The translations under genes and the position numbers were made by a program. Below the pieces are notes generated by a model that did not search any database, was not told where the DNA came from, and was given only the letters and a program-made list of their open reading frames with translations. Source: Streptomyces sp. CGMCC 4.7035 (GTDB taxonomy: Bacteria > Actinomycetota > Actinomycetes > Streptomycetales > Streptomycetaceae). From it: DNA of 64,000 bases. Numbering within the stretch: position 1 is the stretch's first letter; each line of letters starts with the position of its first letter. Shown piece after piece: positions 36,115-45,735 of this stretch. Location: the NCBI RefSeq assembly GCF_031583065.1, contig NZ_CP134053.1:8024798-8088797 (forward strand). Direction: 5' to 3'.

Positions 36115-37623
36115 TCAGGGCGAACGGCTCTCCGCGGGCTCGGCACCCCCGCTGCCCCACTCCACATGCGGCCCGTCGAAGTGCGCGGCGTGCCGCGGCG
36201 GATGGGGGGCGGCCCCCAGCACGAAGACGTCCGGCGCGCCGTCCAGCACACCGCCGGACGGGTCGTCGTCACCGGCCCGGCGCACCATGTCCCGTTCCGG
36301 CATGAAGATGTCGCGTACGACGACGGCGCACAGGTAGAGCGTCCCCAACAGATGGACAGCGATGGCGATTTGGTACCCGTCCGTCGGCAGACCCTTGTGG
36401 GCGTCTCCGCTGGTCGTGTAGGCGAGGTACATCCAGATCCCCAGGAAGTACGCCACCTCGCACGCCTGCCAGATCAAAAAGTCCCGCCAGCGCGGCCGGG
36501 CCAGTGCGGCAAGGGGCACCAGCCACAGCACGTACTGCGGCGAGTAGACCTTGTTGGTGAGGATGAACGCCGCGACGATCAGGAACGCGAGCTGGGCGAA
36601 GCGCGGGCGACGCGGGGCCGTGAGCGTGATGGTGGTGAGGATGGCGCAGGCCACCAGCATCATGATCATCGCGGAGGTATTGGCCGCGTCCTTGGTGATC
36701 TCGATGTCGAGCCAGCGCGAGATGAACAGGAAGACCGAACCGAAGTCGACCCCCCGTTCCCGGCTGAAGCTGTAGAACTTCGCCCAGCCCTCGGGGGCGA
36801 GGTACATCACCGGCAGGTTGACCACGAGCCACGCGCCCACGGCGCCCAGCACGGCGGTGGAGAACTCCCGCCACTTGCCCGCCCGCCAGCACAGCACGAG
36901 GAGCGGTCCGAGTACCAGGAACGGATAGAACTTGGCGGCGGTGGCGAGCCCGACCAGGATGCCGAAGGCAAGGGCCCGGCCACGCGACCACATCAGCATC
37001 GCGGCGGCCAGCAGGGCCACGGCGAGCAGGTCCCAGTTGATGGTGGCCGTCAGCGCGAAGGCGGGCGCGAGGGCGACCAGGAGGCCGTCCCAGGGGCGCC
37101 GGCGGTGGATGCGCGCAGTGCACACGGCGATGACCGCGGCGCACACCATCAGCATCCCGGCGTTGACCATCCAGTAGGTCTGCTCCCGGGCCTGGAGGGT
37201 GCCGCTGCCCGGAGTCACCCACGAAGCGACCTCCATGAACACACCGGTGAGCACCGGGTATTCGAGGTAGTCCATGTCGCCGGGGAGCTTGTCGAAGTAG
37301 GGCACGAGCCCGTCGGCGAAACCGCGTCCCTGGTAGAGATGCGGGATGTCCGAGTAGCACGCGTGCGTGTACTGGGAACTGGCGCCGAAGAACCAGCCGC
37401 TGTCGTAGCAGGGCAGCTTCTGGACCATGCCGAGGGCGAACATACCGATCGCGACGAGCGCCACCACCCGCACGGGAGTCCACCAGGACGTCCCGAGCAG
37501 TGCACGTCGCCCGACGGGACCGCCGATCAGCTCGCTACCTGCCGCAGCGACCTCGTCCTCCCTGGTCGGCCGCACGGGGTCCGGCTCGTGGACGCTCGCT
37601 CGCGTCGTCTCTGCACTGGGCAT
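36115..37623 (-). CDS. GT87-type polyprenol-phosphate-mannose-dependent glycosyltransferase
   Basis: A 502-aa integral membrane protein with about ten helices. It has the acidic first loop CYDSGWFFGASSQYTHACYSD, here cited by its ends, then YFDKLPGDMDYLEYPVL. This matches the GT87 (DUF2029) mannosyltransferases of Actinobacteria, which use lipid-linked mannose on the outer face. The acceptor is unknown. ATG 37623 has AGGA 8 nt upstream; ATG 37632 is close. It follows the PBP gene on the same strand, with two parS sites between them. Confidence 0.85.
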   Translation of the reverse strand: MPSAETTRASVHEPDPVRPTREDEVAAAGSELIGGPVGRRALLGTSWWTPVRVVALVAIGMFALGMVQKLPCYDSGWFFGASSQYTHACYSDIPHLYQGRGFADGLVPYFDKLPGDMDYLEYPVLTGVFMEVASWVTPGSGTLQAREQTYWMVNAGMLMVCAAVIAVCTARIHRRRPWDGLLVALAPAFALTATINWDLLAVALLAAAMLMWSRGRALAFGILVGLATAAKFYPFLVLGPLLVLCWRAGKWREFSTAVLGAVGAWLVVNLPVMYLAPEGWAKFYSFSRERGVDFGSVFLFISRWLDIEITKDAANTSAMIMMLVACAILTTITLTAPRRPRFAQLAFLIVAAFILTNKVYSPQYVLWLVPLAALARPRWRDFLIWQACEVAYFLGIWMYLAYTTSGDAHKGLPTDGYQIAIAVHLLGTLYLCAVVVRDIFMPERDMVRRAGDDDPSGGVLDGAPDVFVLGAAPHPPRHAAHFDGPHVEWGSGGAEPAESRSP

Positions 37624-37704
37624 GGGGCTCATCCTGCCGCATGCACCTAGGAAAACGCCGAGGGCCGCCACACCTGGTCGGTGCGACGGCCCTCTTCGGT
37701 CGGT

Positions 37705-37718
37705 GTTTCACGTGAAAC
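37705..37718. other. parS site (exact), first of a pair
   Basis: GTTTCACGTGAAAC; its partner starts 19 bp away. This is the closest parS pair in the window, between the PBP stop and the GT87 start. Confidence 0.9.
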
Positions 37719-37723
37719 GGAGT

Positions 37724-37737
37724 GTTTCACGTGAAAC
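37724..37737. other. parS site (exact), second of a pair
   Basis: GTTTCACGTGAAAC within an 18-bp palindrome (37722-37739), 13 bp from the PBP stop. Confidence 0.9.
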
Positions 37738-37751
37738 ACGGTCGGTGACGA

Positions 37752-40421
37752 CTACCCGTTCGGGCCTCCGAAGGGGAAGCCACCGCCGTTGCCATTGCCC
37801 TTGGAGCCTCCGTCGGTGGTGGTCGCGGTCGGCGTCGTGGTCACACCGTCCGAGGGGCCACCATCGAGGCCGCCGGTGTCGCCGCCGTTGTCGTTGCCGC
37901 ACTTCCAGCGGGGACCGTTGCATGTGTCGGTCGGCGTGGGCGTGGGCGTCACGCTCGGCGTCGGGGTCGGCGACGGGCTCTCCGTGACGGTCTCCGTGGG
38001 CGTGGGGGTCACGCTCGGGCTCGGGACGGCATTGACGATCTCACCGATGGGCTCGGGCGTCGGGAACTTCTCCACACCCTGACCCTCGAGCGCCTGCGCC
38101 ATGTAGTCGTGCCAGATCTGGGCCGGGAACGAGGCACCGTGGATCTCTTCCTGGCCACCCGTTCCGTACATCTCCAGGAACGTCCGCGACTTGTTCTTCT
38201 CGTTGTCGTCCATCCGGAACATGCTGATCGCGGTGGACAGCTGGGGGGTGTAGCCGACGAACCAGGCGGACTTGTTGCCGTCGGTGGTACCCGTCTTGCC
38301 GGCCACCTCACGGCCGGGCAGCCGGGCGTTGGTACCGGTTCCCTTCTCGACCACGGTCTTCAGAACGTCCGTGACGTTGTCGGCCACATTCGATGTGAAG
38401 GCCTGCTCGGTCTTGGCCTGGTGCGTGAAGACCGTCCCGTCCTGGCTGGTGACCCTCTCGACGGAGAACGGGTCGTTCTGCTTGCCGCTGGCCGCGAAGG
38501 TGGCGTACGCACCAGCCATCCGGATCGTGCTCGGGGAGGAGGTACCGATGGAGAACGACGGGAAGTCGGCGCTGGCCAGGCTCTTCTCCAGGACGCCCGC
38601 ATCCAGGGCGGCCTGCTTGACCTTGTCCAGGCCTACGTCCATGCCGAGCTGGACGTAGGCCGAGTTGACGGAGTACTGCATCGCCTCGCGAAGGTCGATC
38701 GTGTACTTCGGCGGGCTTCCCACCGACTGATTGCCGTCGTTCGTCTGCAGCCACTCCTTGTTGTCCTTGTCGGTCCAGACCGTCCCGTCGTAATTCTTGA
38801 TCTTGAGCTTGTTCTTGCCGCTGTACAGGCTCTTCGGGGAAGCGACGGTGCGCTCGTCCTGCGCCTGCGACGCCGGGAGGTCGGGGTTCCGCACGCCCCA
38901 CTTCATGGCGGCTGCCAGCACGAACGGCTTGAACGTCGAACCCACCTGGGCACCGGTCGAGTCGGCGTTGTTGGTGAAGTGCTTGGTTGCGTCCTCACCG
39001 CCGTAGATCGCCCTGATGGCGCCCGTTTTCGGGTCCACGGAAGCCCCGCCGAACTGAACGTACTTGTCCGTGTCCGGGCGCTGCTTGGGCTTGATGTTCG
39101 CCTTCTGGACCTTCTTGACCGCGTCTTGGAGCGCGTCGACCTTCTTCTTGTCGAAGGTCGTGTAGATCGAGTAGCCACCTCGCTGAAGGTCGTTGGCCGT
39201 GATCTTCGTGTCGTTGTTGATCAGGTACGCCTTGGCGAGGTCGACGAGATAACCGATCTGACCACTCAGCCGGGTGTTCGACCGCGGGCTCTGGACCTTG
39301 GGGAGCTCGGTGTACTTAGCTCGCTCCGTGGCGCTCAGATGGTTGTACTCGACCATCTTGTTGAGGGTGTCCTGCATCTGCAGCTTGGCCCGCCGCCTGT
39401 TGGCCTCAGGAGTGGCGGCCGGGTCCACGGAGACCGCGCCCGCCGGGTCGTAGTACGTGGCGCCCTTCAGCATCGCCGCCAGGAAGGCGCACTGACCCGG
39501 GTTCAGCTTGACGGCGTCCTTGTTGAAGTACGCGCGCGCGGCCGCCTGGATCCCGTAGGCGTTCCGGCCGTAGTACGCGGAGTTCAGGTAGCCGGCCAGG
39601 ATTTCGTCCTTCTTGACGGTGGCCCCTACCTTGATCGAGATGAAGATCTCCTTGAACTTGCGGGAGATCGTCTGCGACTGGTCGTCCAGGCGCGCGTTCT
39701 TCACGTACTGCTGGGTGATGGTGGAGCCGCCCTGTGTCTGGCCGCCCCTGGCCATGTTGAGGAAGGCACGCGCGATGCCCTTCGGGTCGACGCCGCTGTC
39801 GGTGTAGAAAGTCTTGTTCTCCTGGGAGATGACGGCCCACCGCATCGCCGGGGGGATCTGCGAGAGATTGACGATCTGGCGGTTCGTCTCACCACCCGTG
39901 GCGACCATCTGGCTGCCGTCGGCCCAGTAGTAGACATTGTTCTGCGCCGTCGCGGTATCCGCGACGTTCGGGACGCTCACCATGGCGTATCCGACACCCG
40001 CGACCGCCACCAGGCTCCCTATGAAGCCGATGAACAGCCCCGTGACCAGTTTCCACGATGGCAACCAGCGCGCGGCTCCGTACTTGCCCGCGCGCGGGTA
40101 GTCGATGAACCTCTTCTTGGCGGGATCGGAACCGCGGCCTCTGCCGCGCCCCGGCCCGTTCGGGCCACCACGGCCCGCGGGACCATGTCCCGCGCCGTCG
40201 GCCCCTCTACGCCGGCCGCCACCATTTCTCTGTGCGGCCCGCCGGGCCTCGGCACGGCTGCCGTACGGGCGCTCTTCACCCCCCGCTCCATAGGAGTCGG
40301 AAGGAAACCCGGTGGCGCCTCGCGGTGCCGCGCGGCGGCCGGAGGGTGCCGACTGGCCACGTCGGGCCGCGGCACGTCCGCCTCCCTGCGGCTGCGGCGG
40401 TTTGCGACGGTGCTCGCTCAT
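37752..40421 (-). CDS. Class A penicillin-binding protein (transglycosylase-transpeptidase)
   Basis: A bifunctional cell-wall polymerase of 889 aa. A basic, Gly/Arg-rich cytoplasmic tail (about 130 residues) precedes one membrane helix. The GT51 domain follows with ISQENKTFYTDSGVDPKGIARA and GGSTITQQYVKN. The transpeptidase domain has STFK (GAQVGSTFKPFVLAAAM), SVN and KTGTTDGNKSAWFVGYTP. The C-terminus is a Thr/Pro/Ser-rich repeat region (PTPTETVTESPSPTPTPSVT). ATG 40421 has GAGGAG about 11 nt upstream. Monocistronic or co-transcribed with the GT87 gene. Confidence 0.95.
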   Translation of the reverse strand: MSEHRRKPPQPQGGGRAAARRGQSAPSGRRAAPRGATGFPSDSYGAGGEERPYGSRAEARRAAQRNGGGRRRGADGAGHGPAGRGGPNGPGRGRGRGSDPAKKRFIDYPRAGKYGAARWLPSWKLVTGLFIGFIGSLVAVAGVGYAMVSVPNVADTATAQNNVYYWADGSQMVATGGETNRQIVNLSQIPPAMRWAVISQENKTFYTDSGVDPKGIARAFLNMARGGQTQGGSTITQQYVKNARLDDQSQTISRKFKEIFISIKVGATVKKDEILAGYLNSAYYGRNAYGIQAAARAYFNKDAVKLNPGQCAFLAAMLKGATYYDPAGAVSVDPAATPEANRRRAKLQMQDTLNKMVEYNHLSATERAKYTELPKVQSPRSNTRLSGQIGYLVDLAKAYLINNDTKITANDLQRGGYSIYTTFDKKKVDALQDAVKKVQKANIKPKQRPDTDKYVQFGGASVDPKTGAIRAIYGGEDATKHFTNNADSTGAQVGSTFKPFVLAAAMKWGVRNPDLPASQAQDERTVASPKSLYSGKNKLKIKNYDGTVWTDKDNKEWLQTNDGNQSVGSPPKYTIDLREAMQYSVNSAYVQLGMDVGLDKVKQAALDAGVLEKSLASADFPSFSIGTSSPSTIRMAGAYATFAASGKQNDPFSVERVTSQDGTVFTHQAKTEQAFTSNVADNVTDVLKTVVEKGTGTNARLPGREVAGKTGTTDGNKSAWFVGYTPQLSTAISMFRMDDNEKNKSRTFLEMYGTGGQEEIHGASFPAQIWHDYMAQALEGQGVEKFPTPEPIGEIVNAVPSPSVTPTPTETVTESPSPTPTPSVTPTPTPTDTCNGPRWKCGNDNGGDTGGLDGGPSDGVTTTPTATTTDGGSKGNGNGGGFPFGGPNG

Positions 40422-40691
40422 CGAACGATTACTCCTCGGGCAGGCGCACCCTTGCGCGCCTGGAAACGGCGGCTGGTTTCCGGTCCCCCCAAAGTACGGA
40501 TGCGGTCGTTTTCGCATTCACCCGTACTGCACCGATGACGAGGACGTCCCCTGGCGTCACTCGGTTCCCGGTGATGTGCATGGCGCACAGACTACGCACC
40601 GCCAAAACCCGCCTAGCACCGAAGTTCACCCCAAACCAGGCAACTCGCTTCCTACGAATCGGTGATGTGACCCCGTTCACCGTGCCCCCTC

Positions 40692-40750
40692 TTGTCGCAT
40701 CCGGAGGGGCGTTCTATCGTGCTGATGTATCGAGTCGATACATCAGCACG
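40692..40750 (+). promoter_or_regulatory. PadR promoter with 33-bp operator
   Basis: TTGTCG (40692-40697) and TATCGT (40715-40720), spacer 17, form a promoter. A perfect 16-bp inverted repeat with one central base follows (40718-40733 and 40735-40750; arms begin CGTGCTGATGTATCGA). It overlaps the -10 and start region and contains ATGT-N11-ACAT. This is very likely the autorepression site of the PadR protein. The rest of the gap back to the PBP start (40422-40691) shows nothing else. Confidence 0.75.
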
Positions 40751-40795
40751 GCATAAAGACCGTGCGAACGAGCCAGCGACAGGGAGGAGGCGCGG

Positions 40796-41476
40796 ATGAG
40801 CCGGCGTTCCGGGATCCTCGAGTTCGCCGTCCTGGGCCTGCTCCGCGAGTCCCCGATGCACGGCTATGAGCTGCGCAAACGACTCAATACGTCGCTGGGT
40901 GTATTCCGTGCGTTCAGCTACGGGACGCTCTACCCGTGCCTCAAGACGCTGGTCGCCAACGGCTGGTTGATCGAGGAGTCGGGCAGCAGCCCCGACGACG
41001 CCCTCGCCGCCACCCTCGCGGGGCGACGCGCGAAAATCGTCTATCGGTTGACGGCGGAAGGTAAGGAGCACTTCGAGGAGCTGCTCTCGCAGACGGGCCC
41101 CGACGCGTACGAGGACGAGCACTTCGCCGCTCGCTTCGCCTTCTTCGGGCAGACGTCCCGCGACGTGCGCATGCGCGTCCTCGAGGGCCGCCGGAGCCGA
41201 CTGGAGGAGCGCCTGGAGAAGATGCGCGCCTCGCTGGCGCGCACCCGGGAGCGCCTCGACGACTACACCCTTGAGCTCCAGCGCCACGGGATGGAGTCCG
41301 TGGAGCGCGAAGTGCGCTGGCTGAACGAGCTCATCGAGAGCGAGCGGGCCGGACGGGACCTGAGGGGTTCCGTTTCCGGGGGGACCGCTCAGCAGGACAC
41401 ATCTGGAGCGACGGGCGGCCTGCCCCGGCCGGGGGAGACTCCCCGGCCGGATACGCCCGGCGACACCGCCACGTGA
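40796..41476 (+). CDS. PadR-family regulator
   Basis: A 226-aa PadR/Vir-type regulator. The winged helix reads [20 protein letters not shown] then [21 protein letters not shown] long C-terminal coiled segment follows (residues 120-180) and a disordered Gly/Thr/Pro tail. ATG 40796 has AGGGAGGAGG upstream. It is 43 bp before the inositol-phosphate synthase gene on the same strand, so PadR probably controls both genes through the operator at 40718-40750. Confidence 0.9.
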   Translation: MSRRSGILEFAVLGLLRESPMHGYELRKRLNTSLGVFRAFSYGTLYPCLKTLVANGWLIEESGSSPDDALAATLAGRRAKIVYRLTAEGKEHFEELLSQTGPDAYEDEHFAARFAFFGQTSRDVRMRVLEGRRSRLEERLEKMRASLARTRERLDDYTLELQRHGMESVEREVRWLNELIESERAGRDLRGSVSGGTAQQDTSGATGGLPRPGETPRPDTPGDTAT

Positions 41477-41519
41477 GGCCCCGTCGGGGCTTCACCAGTA
41501 CACACAGGGAGCAACCGGA

Positions 41520-42602
41520 ATGGGTTCGGTTCGCGTAGCCATCGTCGGCGTGGGCAACTGCGCCGCGTCGCTGGTGCAGGGAGTCGAGTACTACAAGGAC
41601 GCCGACCCGGCGTCCAAGGTCCCCGGCCTGATGCACGTCCAGTTCGGCGACTACCACGTCCGTGACGTCGAGTTCGTCGCCGCGTTCGACGTGGACGCCA
41701 AGAAGGTCGGGCTCGACCTCTCGGACGCCATCGGCGCGTCCGAGAACAACACCATCAAGATCTGCGACGTGCCCAGCACCGGTGTCACCGTGCAGCGCGG
41801 CCACACCCTCGACGGCCTCGGCAAGTACTACCGCCAGACCATCGAGGAGTCCGCCGAGGAGCCTGTCGACGTCATCCAGGTCCTCAAGGACAAGCAGGTC
41901 GACGTCCTCGTCTGCTACCTGCCCGTCGGTTCCGAGGACGCGGCGAAGTTCTACGCCCAGTGCGCCATCGACGCCAAGGTCGCCTTCGTCAACGCGCTTC
42001 CGGTCTTCATCGCCGGCACCAAGGAGTGGGCGGACAAGTTCACCGAGGCGGGCGTGCCGATCGTCGGTGACGACATCAAGTCGCAGGTCGGCGCCACCAT
42101 CACGCACCGCGTCATGGCGAAGCTGTTCGAGGACCGGGGCGTCATCCTGGACCGCACGATGCAGCTGAACGTCGGCGGCAACATGGACTTCAAGAACATG
42201 CTCGAGCGCGAGCGCCTGGAGTCCAAGAAGATCTCCAAGACCCAGGCCGTCACCTCCCAGATCCCCGACCGGGACCTCGGCGAGAAGAACGTCCACATCG
42301 GCCCGTCCGACTACGTGGCCTGGCTCGACGACCGCAAGTGGGCGTACGTCCGCCTCGAGGGCCGCGCCTTCGGCGACGTCCCGCTGAACCTTGAGTACAA
42401 GCTCGAGGTCTGGGACTCCCCGAACTCCGCGGGTGTCATCATCGACGCGCTGCGCGCCGCGAAGATCGCCAAGGACCGGGGCATCGGCGGCCCGATCCTC
42501 TCCGCGTCCTCGTACTTCATGAAGTCCCCGCCGGTCCAGTACTTCGACGACGAGGCCCGCGAGAACGTGGAGAAGTTCATCCGCGGCGAGGTCGAGCGCT
42601 AG
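41520..42602 (+). CDS. ino1: Inositol-3-phosphate synthase
   Basis: Converts glucose 6-phosphate to inositol 3-phosphate with NAD. This first step leads to mycothiol and phosphatidylinositol, both important in actinomycetes. The 360-aa protein has the Rossmann start [22 protein letters not shown], quoted as [13 protein letters not shown], the [15 protein letters not shown] block and [19 protein letters not shown] 41520 has AGGGAGC at 9 nt. Likely co-transcribed with the PadR gene. A strong terminator follows. Confidence 0.95.
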   Translation: MGSVRVAIVGVGNCAASLVQGVEYYKDADPASKVPGLMHVQFGDYHVRDVEFVAAFDVDAKKVGLDLSDAIGASENNTIKICDVPSTGVTVQRGHTLDGLGKYYRQTIEESAEEPVDVIQVLKDKQVDVLVCYLPVGSEDAAKFYAQCAIDAKVAFVNALPVFIAGTKEWADKFTEAGVPIVGDDIKSQVGATITHRVMAKLFEDRGVILDRTMQLNVGGNMDFKNMLERERLESKKISKTQAVTSQIPDRDLGEKNVHIGPSDYVAWLDDRKWAYVRLEGRAFGDVPLNLEYKLEVWDSPNSAGVIIDALRAAKIAKDRGIGGPILSASSYFMKSPPVQYFDDEARENVEKFIRGEVER

Positions 42603-42627
42603 AAACTGCTCCTGCCAGGGCTGTTGT

Positions 42628-42657
42628 GGGTCCCCGGGTTGTACACCCCGGGGACCC
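42628..42657 (+). terminator. Terminator after ino1
   Basis: GGGTCCCCGGG (42628-42638) and CCCGGGGACCC (42647-42657), 11-bp perfect stem with an 8-nt loop. Confidence 0.8.
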
Positions 42658-42680
42658 TCCCGTATGTGAGGCTGTGCCCC

Positions 42681-43943
42681 ATGGTCGTCGTCCGTGACCT
42701 GCGCGTCCTTCTGCGCTTCCAGGGCTTCCGACGCCTGCTCGCCATACGGCTGCTCTCCCAGGGAGCCGACGGTGTCTACCAGGTCGCGCTCGCCGCGTAT
42801 GTCGTCTTCTCCCCGGAGAAGCAGACCTCCGCCGCCGCGATCGCCTCCGCCATGGCGGTCCTGCTGCTCCCGTACTCCCTGGTCGGCCCTTTCGCGGGCG
42901 TCCTGCTGGACCGTTGGCGACGCCGCCAGGTCTTCCTCTACGGCAATCTGCTGCGCGCCCTGCTGGCGACGGCGACGGCCATCCTGATGGTGAGCCCCGT
43001 CCCGGACTGGCTCTTCTACGTTTCCGCGCTGTGCGTCACCGCGGTTAACCGCTTCGTCCTCGCGGGCCTGTCCGCGGCGCTGCCGCGCGTGGTCGACGAC
43101 GAACGTCTGGTGATGGCCAACTCCCTCTCCCCGACGGCCGGCACGCTCGCCGCGACCGCGGGCGGCGGACTCGCCTTCGTCGTACGCCTGGTGGTCGCGG
43201 ACACCGACGCCGTGGTGGTGCTGCTGGGCGCGGCCCTCTACCTGAGCGCGGCCCTCACGTCGCTGAGTCTGGCGCCGGAGCTGCTGGGCCCCGACCGGGA
43301 ATCGGTGTCGCCGCGGCTGGGCACGGCCTTCGCCGACGCCACACGCGACCTGGTGGCGGGGGTGCGGTATCTCGCGGCACCCCCGCGCCGGGAGGCCGCC
43401 TGGGCCCTCACCGCGATGACGCTGATGCGGTTCTGCTACGGCGCACTGCTGGTCCTAGTGCTGATGCTGTGCCGGTACGCCCTGTCCTCGGACTCGGAGC
43501 AAGGACTCGCCCTGCTGGCGCTGGCCTTGGGGGTGTCCGGCGCCGGCTTCTTCGCCGCGGCCGTGGTGACGCCATGGGCGGCGGGACGGCTGGGGCCCGG
43601 CCGCTGGATCATGGTGTGCGCCGCGGCCGCCGCGGTTCTGGAGCCCGCTCTCGGCCTGCCGTTCGCCATCGTGCCCATGCTGATCGCGGCGTTCGTCCTG
43701 GGGCTGATCACACAGGGCGCGAAGATCTCCACGGACACAATCGTCCAGTCCACGGTCGACGACGGCTTCCGCGGCCGTGTCTTTTCCGTCTACGACGTGC
43801 TCTTCAACGTCGCCTTCGTCGGCGCGGCCGGTGTCGCCGCCCTGATGCTGCCTCCTGACGGCCGCTCAGCCGTCCTGGTGATCGTGGTCGCCGGCATCTA
43901 CGCGGCAGTCGCTTCGGCCATGTCCCGCTTCGAACGCCAGTAA
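42681..43943 (+). CDS. MFS transporter
   Basis: A 420-aa major-facilitator protein with 12 hydrophobic helices. The loop between helices 2 and 3 reads GVLLDRWRRRQVFLYGNLLRA, here cited by GVLLDRWRRRQVFLYGN, as in drug exporters of the enterobactin-exporter/MFS_3 type. Substrate unknown. ATG 42681 follows the ino1 terminator by 23 bp, so it needs its own promoter; TATGTG just upstream could be a -10. It ends at two parS-centred palindromes. Confidence 0.85.
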   Translation: MVVVRDLRVLLRFQGFRRLLAIRLLSQGADGVYQVALAAYVVFSPEKQTSAAAIASAMAVLLLPYSLVGPFAGVLLDRWRRRQVFLYGNLLRALLATATAILMVSPVPDWLFYVSALCVTAVNRFVLAGLSAALPRVVDDERLVMANSLSPTAGTLAATAGGGLAFVVRLVVADTDAVVVLLGAALYLSAALTSLSLAPELLGPDRESVSPRLGTAFADATRDLVAGVRYLAAPPRREAAWALTAMTLMRFCYGALLVLVLMLCRYALSSDSEQGLALLALALGVSGAGFFAAAVVTPWAAGRLGPGRWIMVCAAAAAVLEPALGLPFAIVPMLIAAFVLGLITQGAKISTDTIVQSTVDDGFRGRVFSVYDVLFNVAFVGAAGVAALMLPPDGRSAVLVIVVAGIYAAVASAMSRFERQ

Positions 43944-43956
43944 GTGCACCTAGCCA

Positions 43957-43996
43957 ACGGAGGGGCGATGTTTCACGTGAAACATCGCCCCTCCGT
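43957..43996. terminator. parS-centred 40-bp perfect palindrome
   Basis: An exact parS (43970-43983) is extended by 13 matched bases on each side (ACGGAGGGGCGAT and its complement), so the whole 40 bp is a perfect inverted repeat. It lies 13 bp after the MFS stop. This is the longest palindrome I found in the window. Likely centromere site and terminator. Confidence 0.8.
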
Positions 43997-44002
43997 GTTC
44001 CC

Positions 44003-44034
44003 CGGGGTCATGTTTCACGTGAAACATGACCCCG
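44003..44034. terminator. parS-centred 32-bp perfect palindrome
   Basis: An exact parS (44012-44025) with nine matched flanking bases each side (CGGGGTCAT and complement). It lies 11 bp before the cca stop on the other strand. Together with the 40-bp palindrome it gives each convergent gene its own hairpin. Confidence 0.8.
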
Positions 44035-44045
44035 TTCCTCACGCC

Positions 44046-45512
44046 TCAGCTCTGCTCGGCCCACCACTCCTTGAGCGCCGCCACCGCCGCGTCGTGCTCC
44101 ATCGGGCCGTTCTCCAGACGGAGCTCCAGCAGGAACTTGTACGCCTGACCGACAACCGGGCCGGGGCGGACACCCAGGATCTCCATGATCTCGTTGCCGT
44201 CCAGGTCGGGACGGATCGCGTCCAGCTCCTCCTGTTCCTGGAGCTGGGCGATGCGCTCCTCCAGGCCGTCGTACGCACGGGAGAGCGCGGCCGCCTTGCG
44301 CTTGTTGCGGGTCGTGCAGTCGGAGCGGGTCAGCTTGTGGAGGCGGTCGAGAAGCGGGCCCGCGTCACGGACGTAACGGCGTACCGCGGAGTCCGTCCAT
44401 TCGCCGGTGCCGTAGCCATGGAAGCGCAGATGGAGTTCGACCAGACGTGAGACGTCCTTCACAAGGTCGTTCGGGTACTTCAGCGCCGTCATGCGCTTCT
44501 TGGTCATCTTGGCACCCACCACCTCGTGGTGGTGGAAGGAGACCCGGCCGTCCTTCTCGAAGCGGCGCGTCTTCGGCTTGCCGATGTCGTGCAGCAGCGC
44601 AGCGAGCCGAAGGGTCAGGTCCGGCCCTTCCTGCTCCAGCGCCATCGCCTGCTCCAGCACGATCAGTGTGTGGTCGTAGACGTCCTTGTGCCGGTGGTGC
44701 TCGTCGCGCTCCAGCCGCAGCGCGGGAAGCTCCGGAAAGACGTGATCGGCGAGTCCGGTGTCGACCAGCAGCGTCAGTCCCTTGCGCGGGTGCGCGGACA
44801 GGATCAGCTTGTTCAGCTCGTCCCGCACGCGCTCGGCGGACACGATCTCGATGCGGCCGGCCATCTCCCTCATGGCCGTGACGACCTCGGGAGCCACCTC
44901 GAAGTCCAGCTGGGCCGCGAAGCGGGCTGCCCGCATCATCCGCAGCGGGTCGTCCGAGAACGACTCCTCGGGGGTGCCCGGCGTCCGCAGAACCCGGGCG
45001 GCAAGGTCATCGCGCCCGCCGTAGGGGTCGATGAACTCCTTCTCGGGCAGCGCGACGGCCATCGCGTTGACCGTGAAGTCGCGACGGACGAGGTCCTCCT
45101 CAATGGAGTCGCCGTACGACACCTCGGGCTTGCGCGAGGTCCGGTCGTACGCCTCGGAGCGGTACGTCGTCACCTCGATCTGAAAGCGCTGAACGGCGTC
45201 TCCGACGCGGGCCTCCTTCTGGGCACCGACCGTCCCGAAGGCGATCCCGACGTCCCACGTGGCGTCCGCCCATGGCCGAACGATCTTGAGCACGTCCTCC
45301 GGACGGGCGTCCGTCGTGAAGTCCAGGTCATTGCCGAGCCGACCGAGGAGGGCATCCCGTACCGAGCCGCCGACCAGGGCGAGCGAGAACCCGGCCTCCT
45401 GGAAACGGCGGGCGAGGTCGTCGGCGACAGGGGACACCCGCAGCAGTTCACTCACCGCGCGGCGCTGCACCTGACTCAGGGAACTGGAATTGTCTTCGTT
45501 GGCGTTCGGCAC
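44046..45512 (-). CDS. cca: CCA tRNA nucleotidyltransferase
   Basis: Adds or repairs the 3' CCA of tRNAs. The 488-aa protein has the class II nucleotidyltransferase core GGSVRDALLGRLGNDLDFTT, the RRDFTVNAMA block, an RNA-binding region, and a C-terminal HD domain with LLHDIGKPKT. GTG 45512 (VPNANEDNSSSLSQ) is the best start: the much longer open frame upstream has no protein-like composition. No ribosome site is seen, and TACCCT 8 bp upstream may serve a leaderless message. Divergent from the DUF6049-like gene. In other Streptomyces it lies near murJ, as here. Confidence 0.93.
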   Translation of the reverse strand: MPNANEDNSSSLSQVQRRAVSELLRVSPVADDLARRFQEAGFSLALVGGSVRDALLGRLGNDLDFTTDARPEDVLKIVRPWADATWDVGIAFGTVGAQKEARVGDAVQRFQIEVTTYRSEAYDRTSRKPEVSYGDSIEEDLVRRDFTVNAMAVALPEKEFIDPYGGRDDLAARVLRTPGTPEESFSDDPLRMMRAARFAAQLDFEVAPEVVTAMREMAGRIEIVSAERVRDELNKLILSAHPRKGLTLLVDTGLADHVFPELPALRLERDEHHRHKDVYDHTLIVLEQAMALEQEGPDLTLRLAALLHDIGKPKTRRFEKDGRVSFHHHEVVGAKMTKKRMTALKYPNDLVKDVSRLVELHLRFHGYGTGEWTDSAVRRYVRDAGPLLDRLHKLTRSDCTTRNKRKAAALSRAYDGLEERIAQLQEQEELDAIRPDLDGNEIMEILGVRPGPVVGQAYKFLLELRLENGPMEHDAAVAALKEWWAEQS

Positions 45513-45735
45513 AACAGAAAAGGGTACGTGGCCCGGGCGACGGCGAGCGCCTGTATTAAACGTGCACATGCGCACCGCACAGACACTCCCCTCAATACAC
45601 GTACATACGGGACAGCCCGGCGCCTGTTTCCGATCTTGCAGCACGGACCGCGGCACTTCCCCTCCGTGCGCATCGTTACCATGCGTGGACGCACATTCCG
45701 ACGACCACTGATCACGACGAGGGACGGGCGAGCGC

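Noticed and set aside
34342..37650. 1102-codon plus-strand open frame
   Set aside because: It runs antisense to the GT87 gene and out of frame through femX and the racemase-like gene. Its composition (Arg, Pro, Gly) is that of a GC-rich shadow.
38109..40538. 809-codon plus-strand open frame
   Set aside because: Antisense to the class A PBP, which has full catalytic motifs; the frame has no domain.
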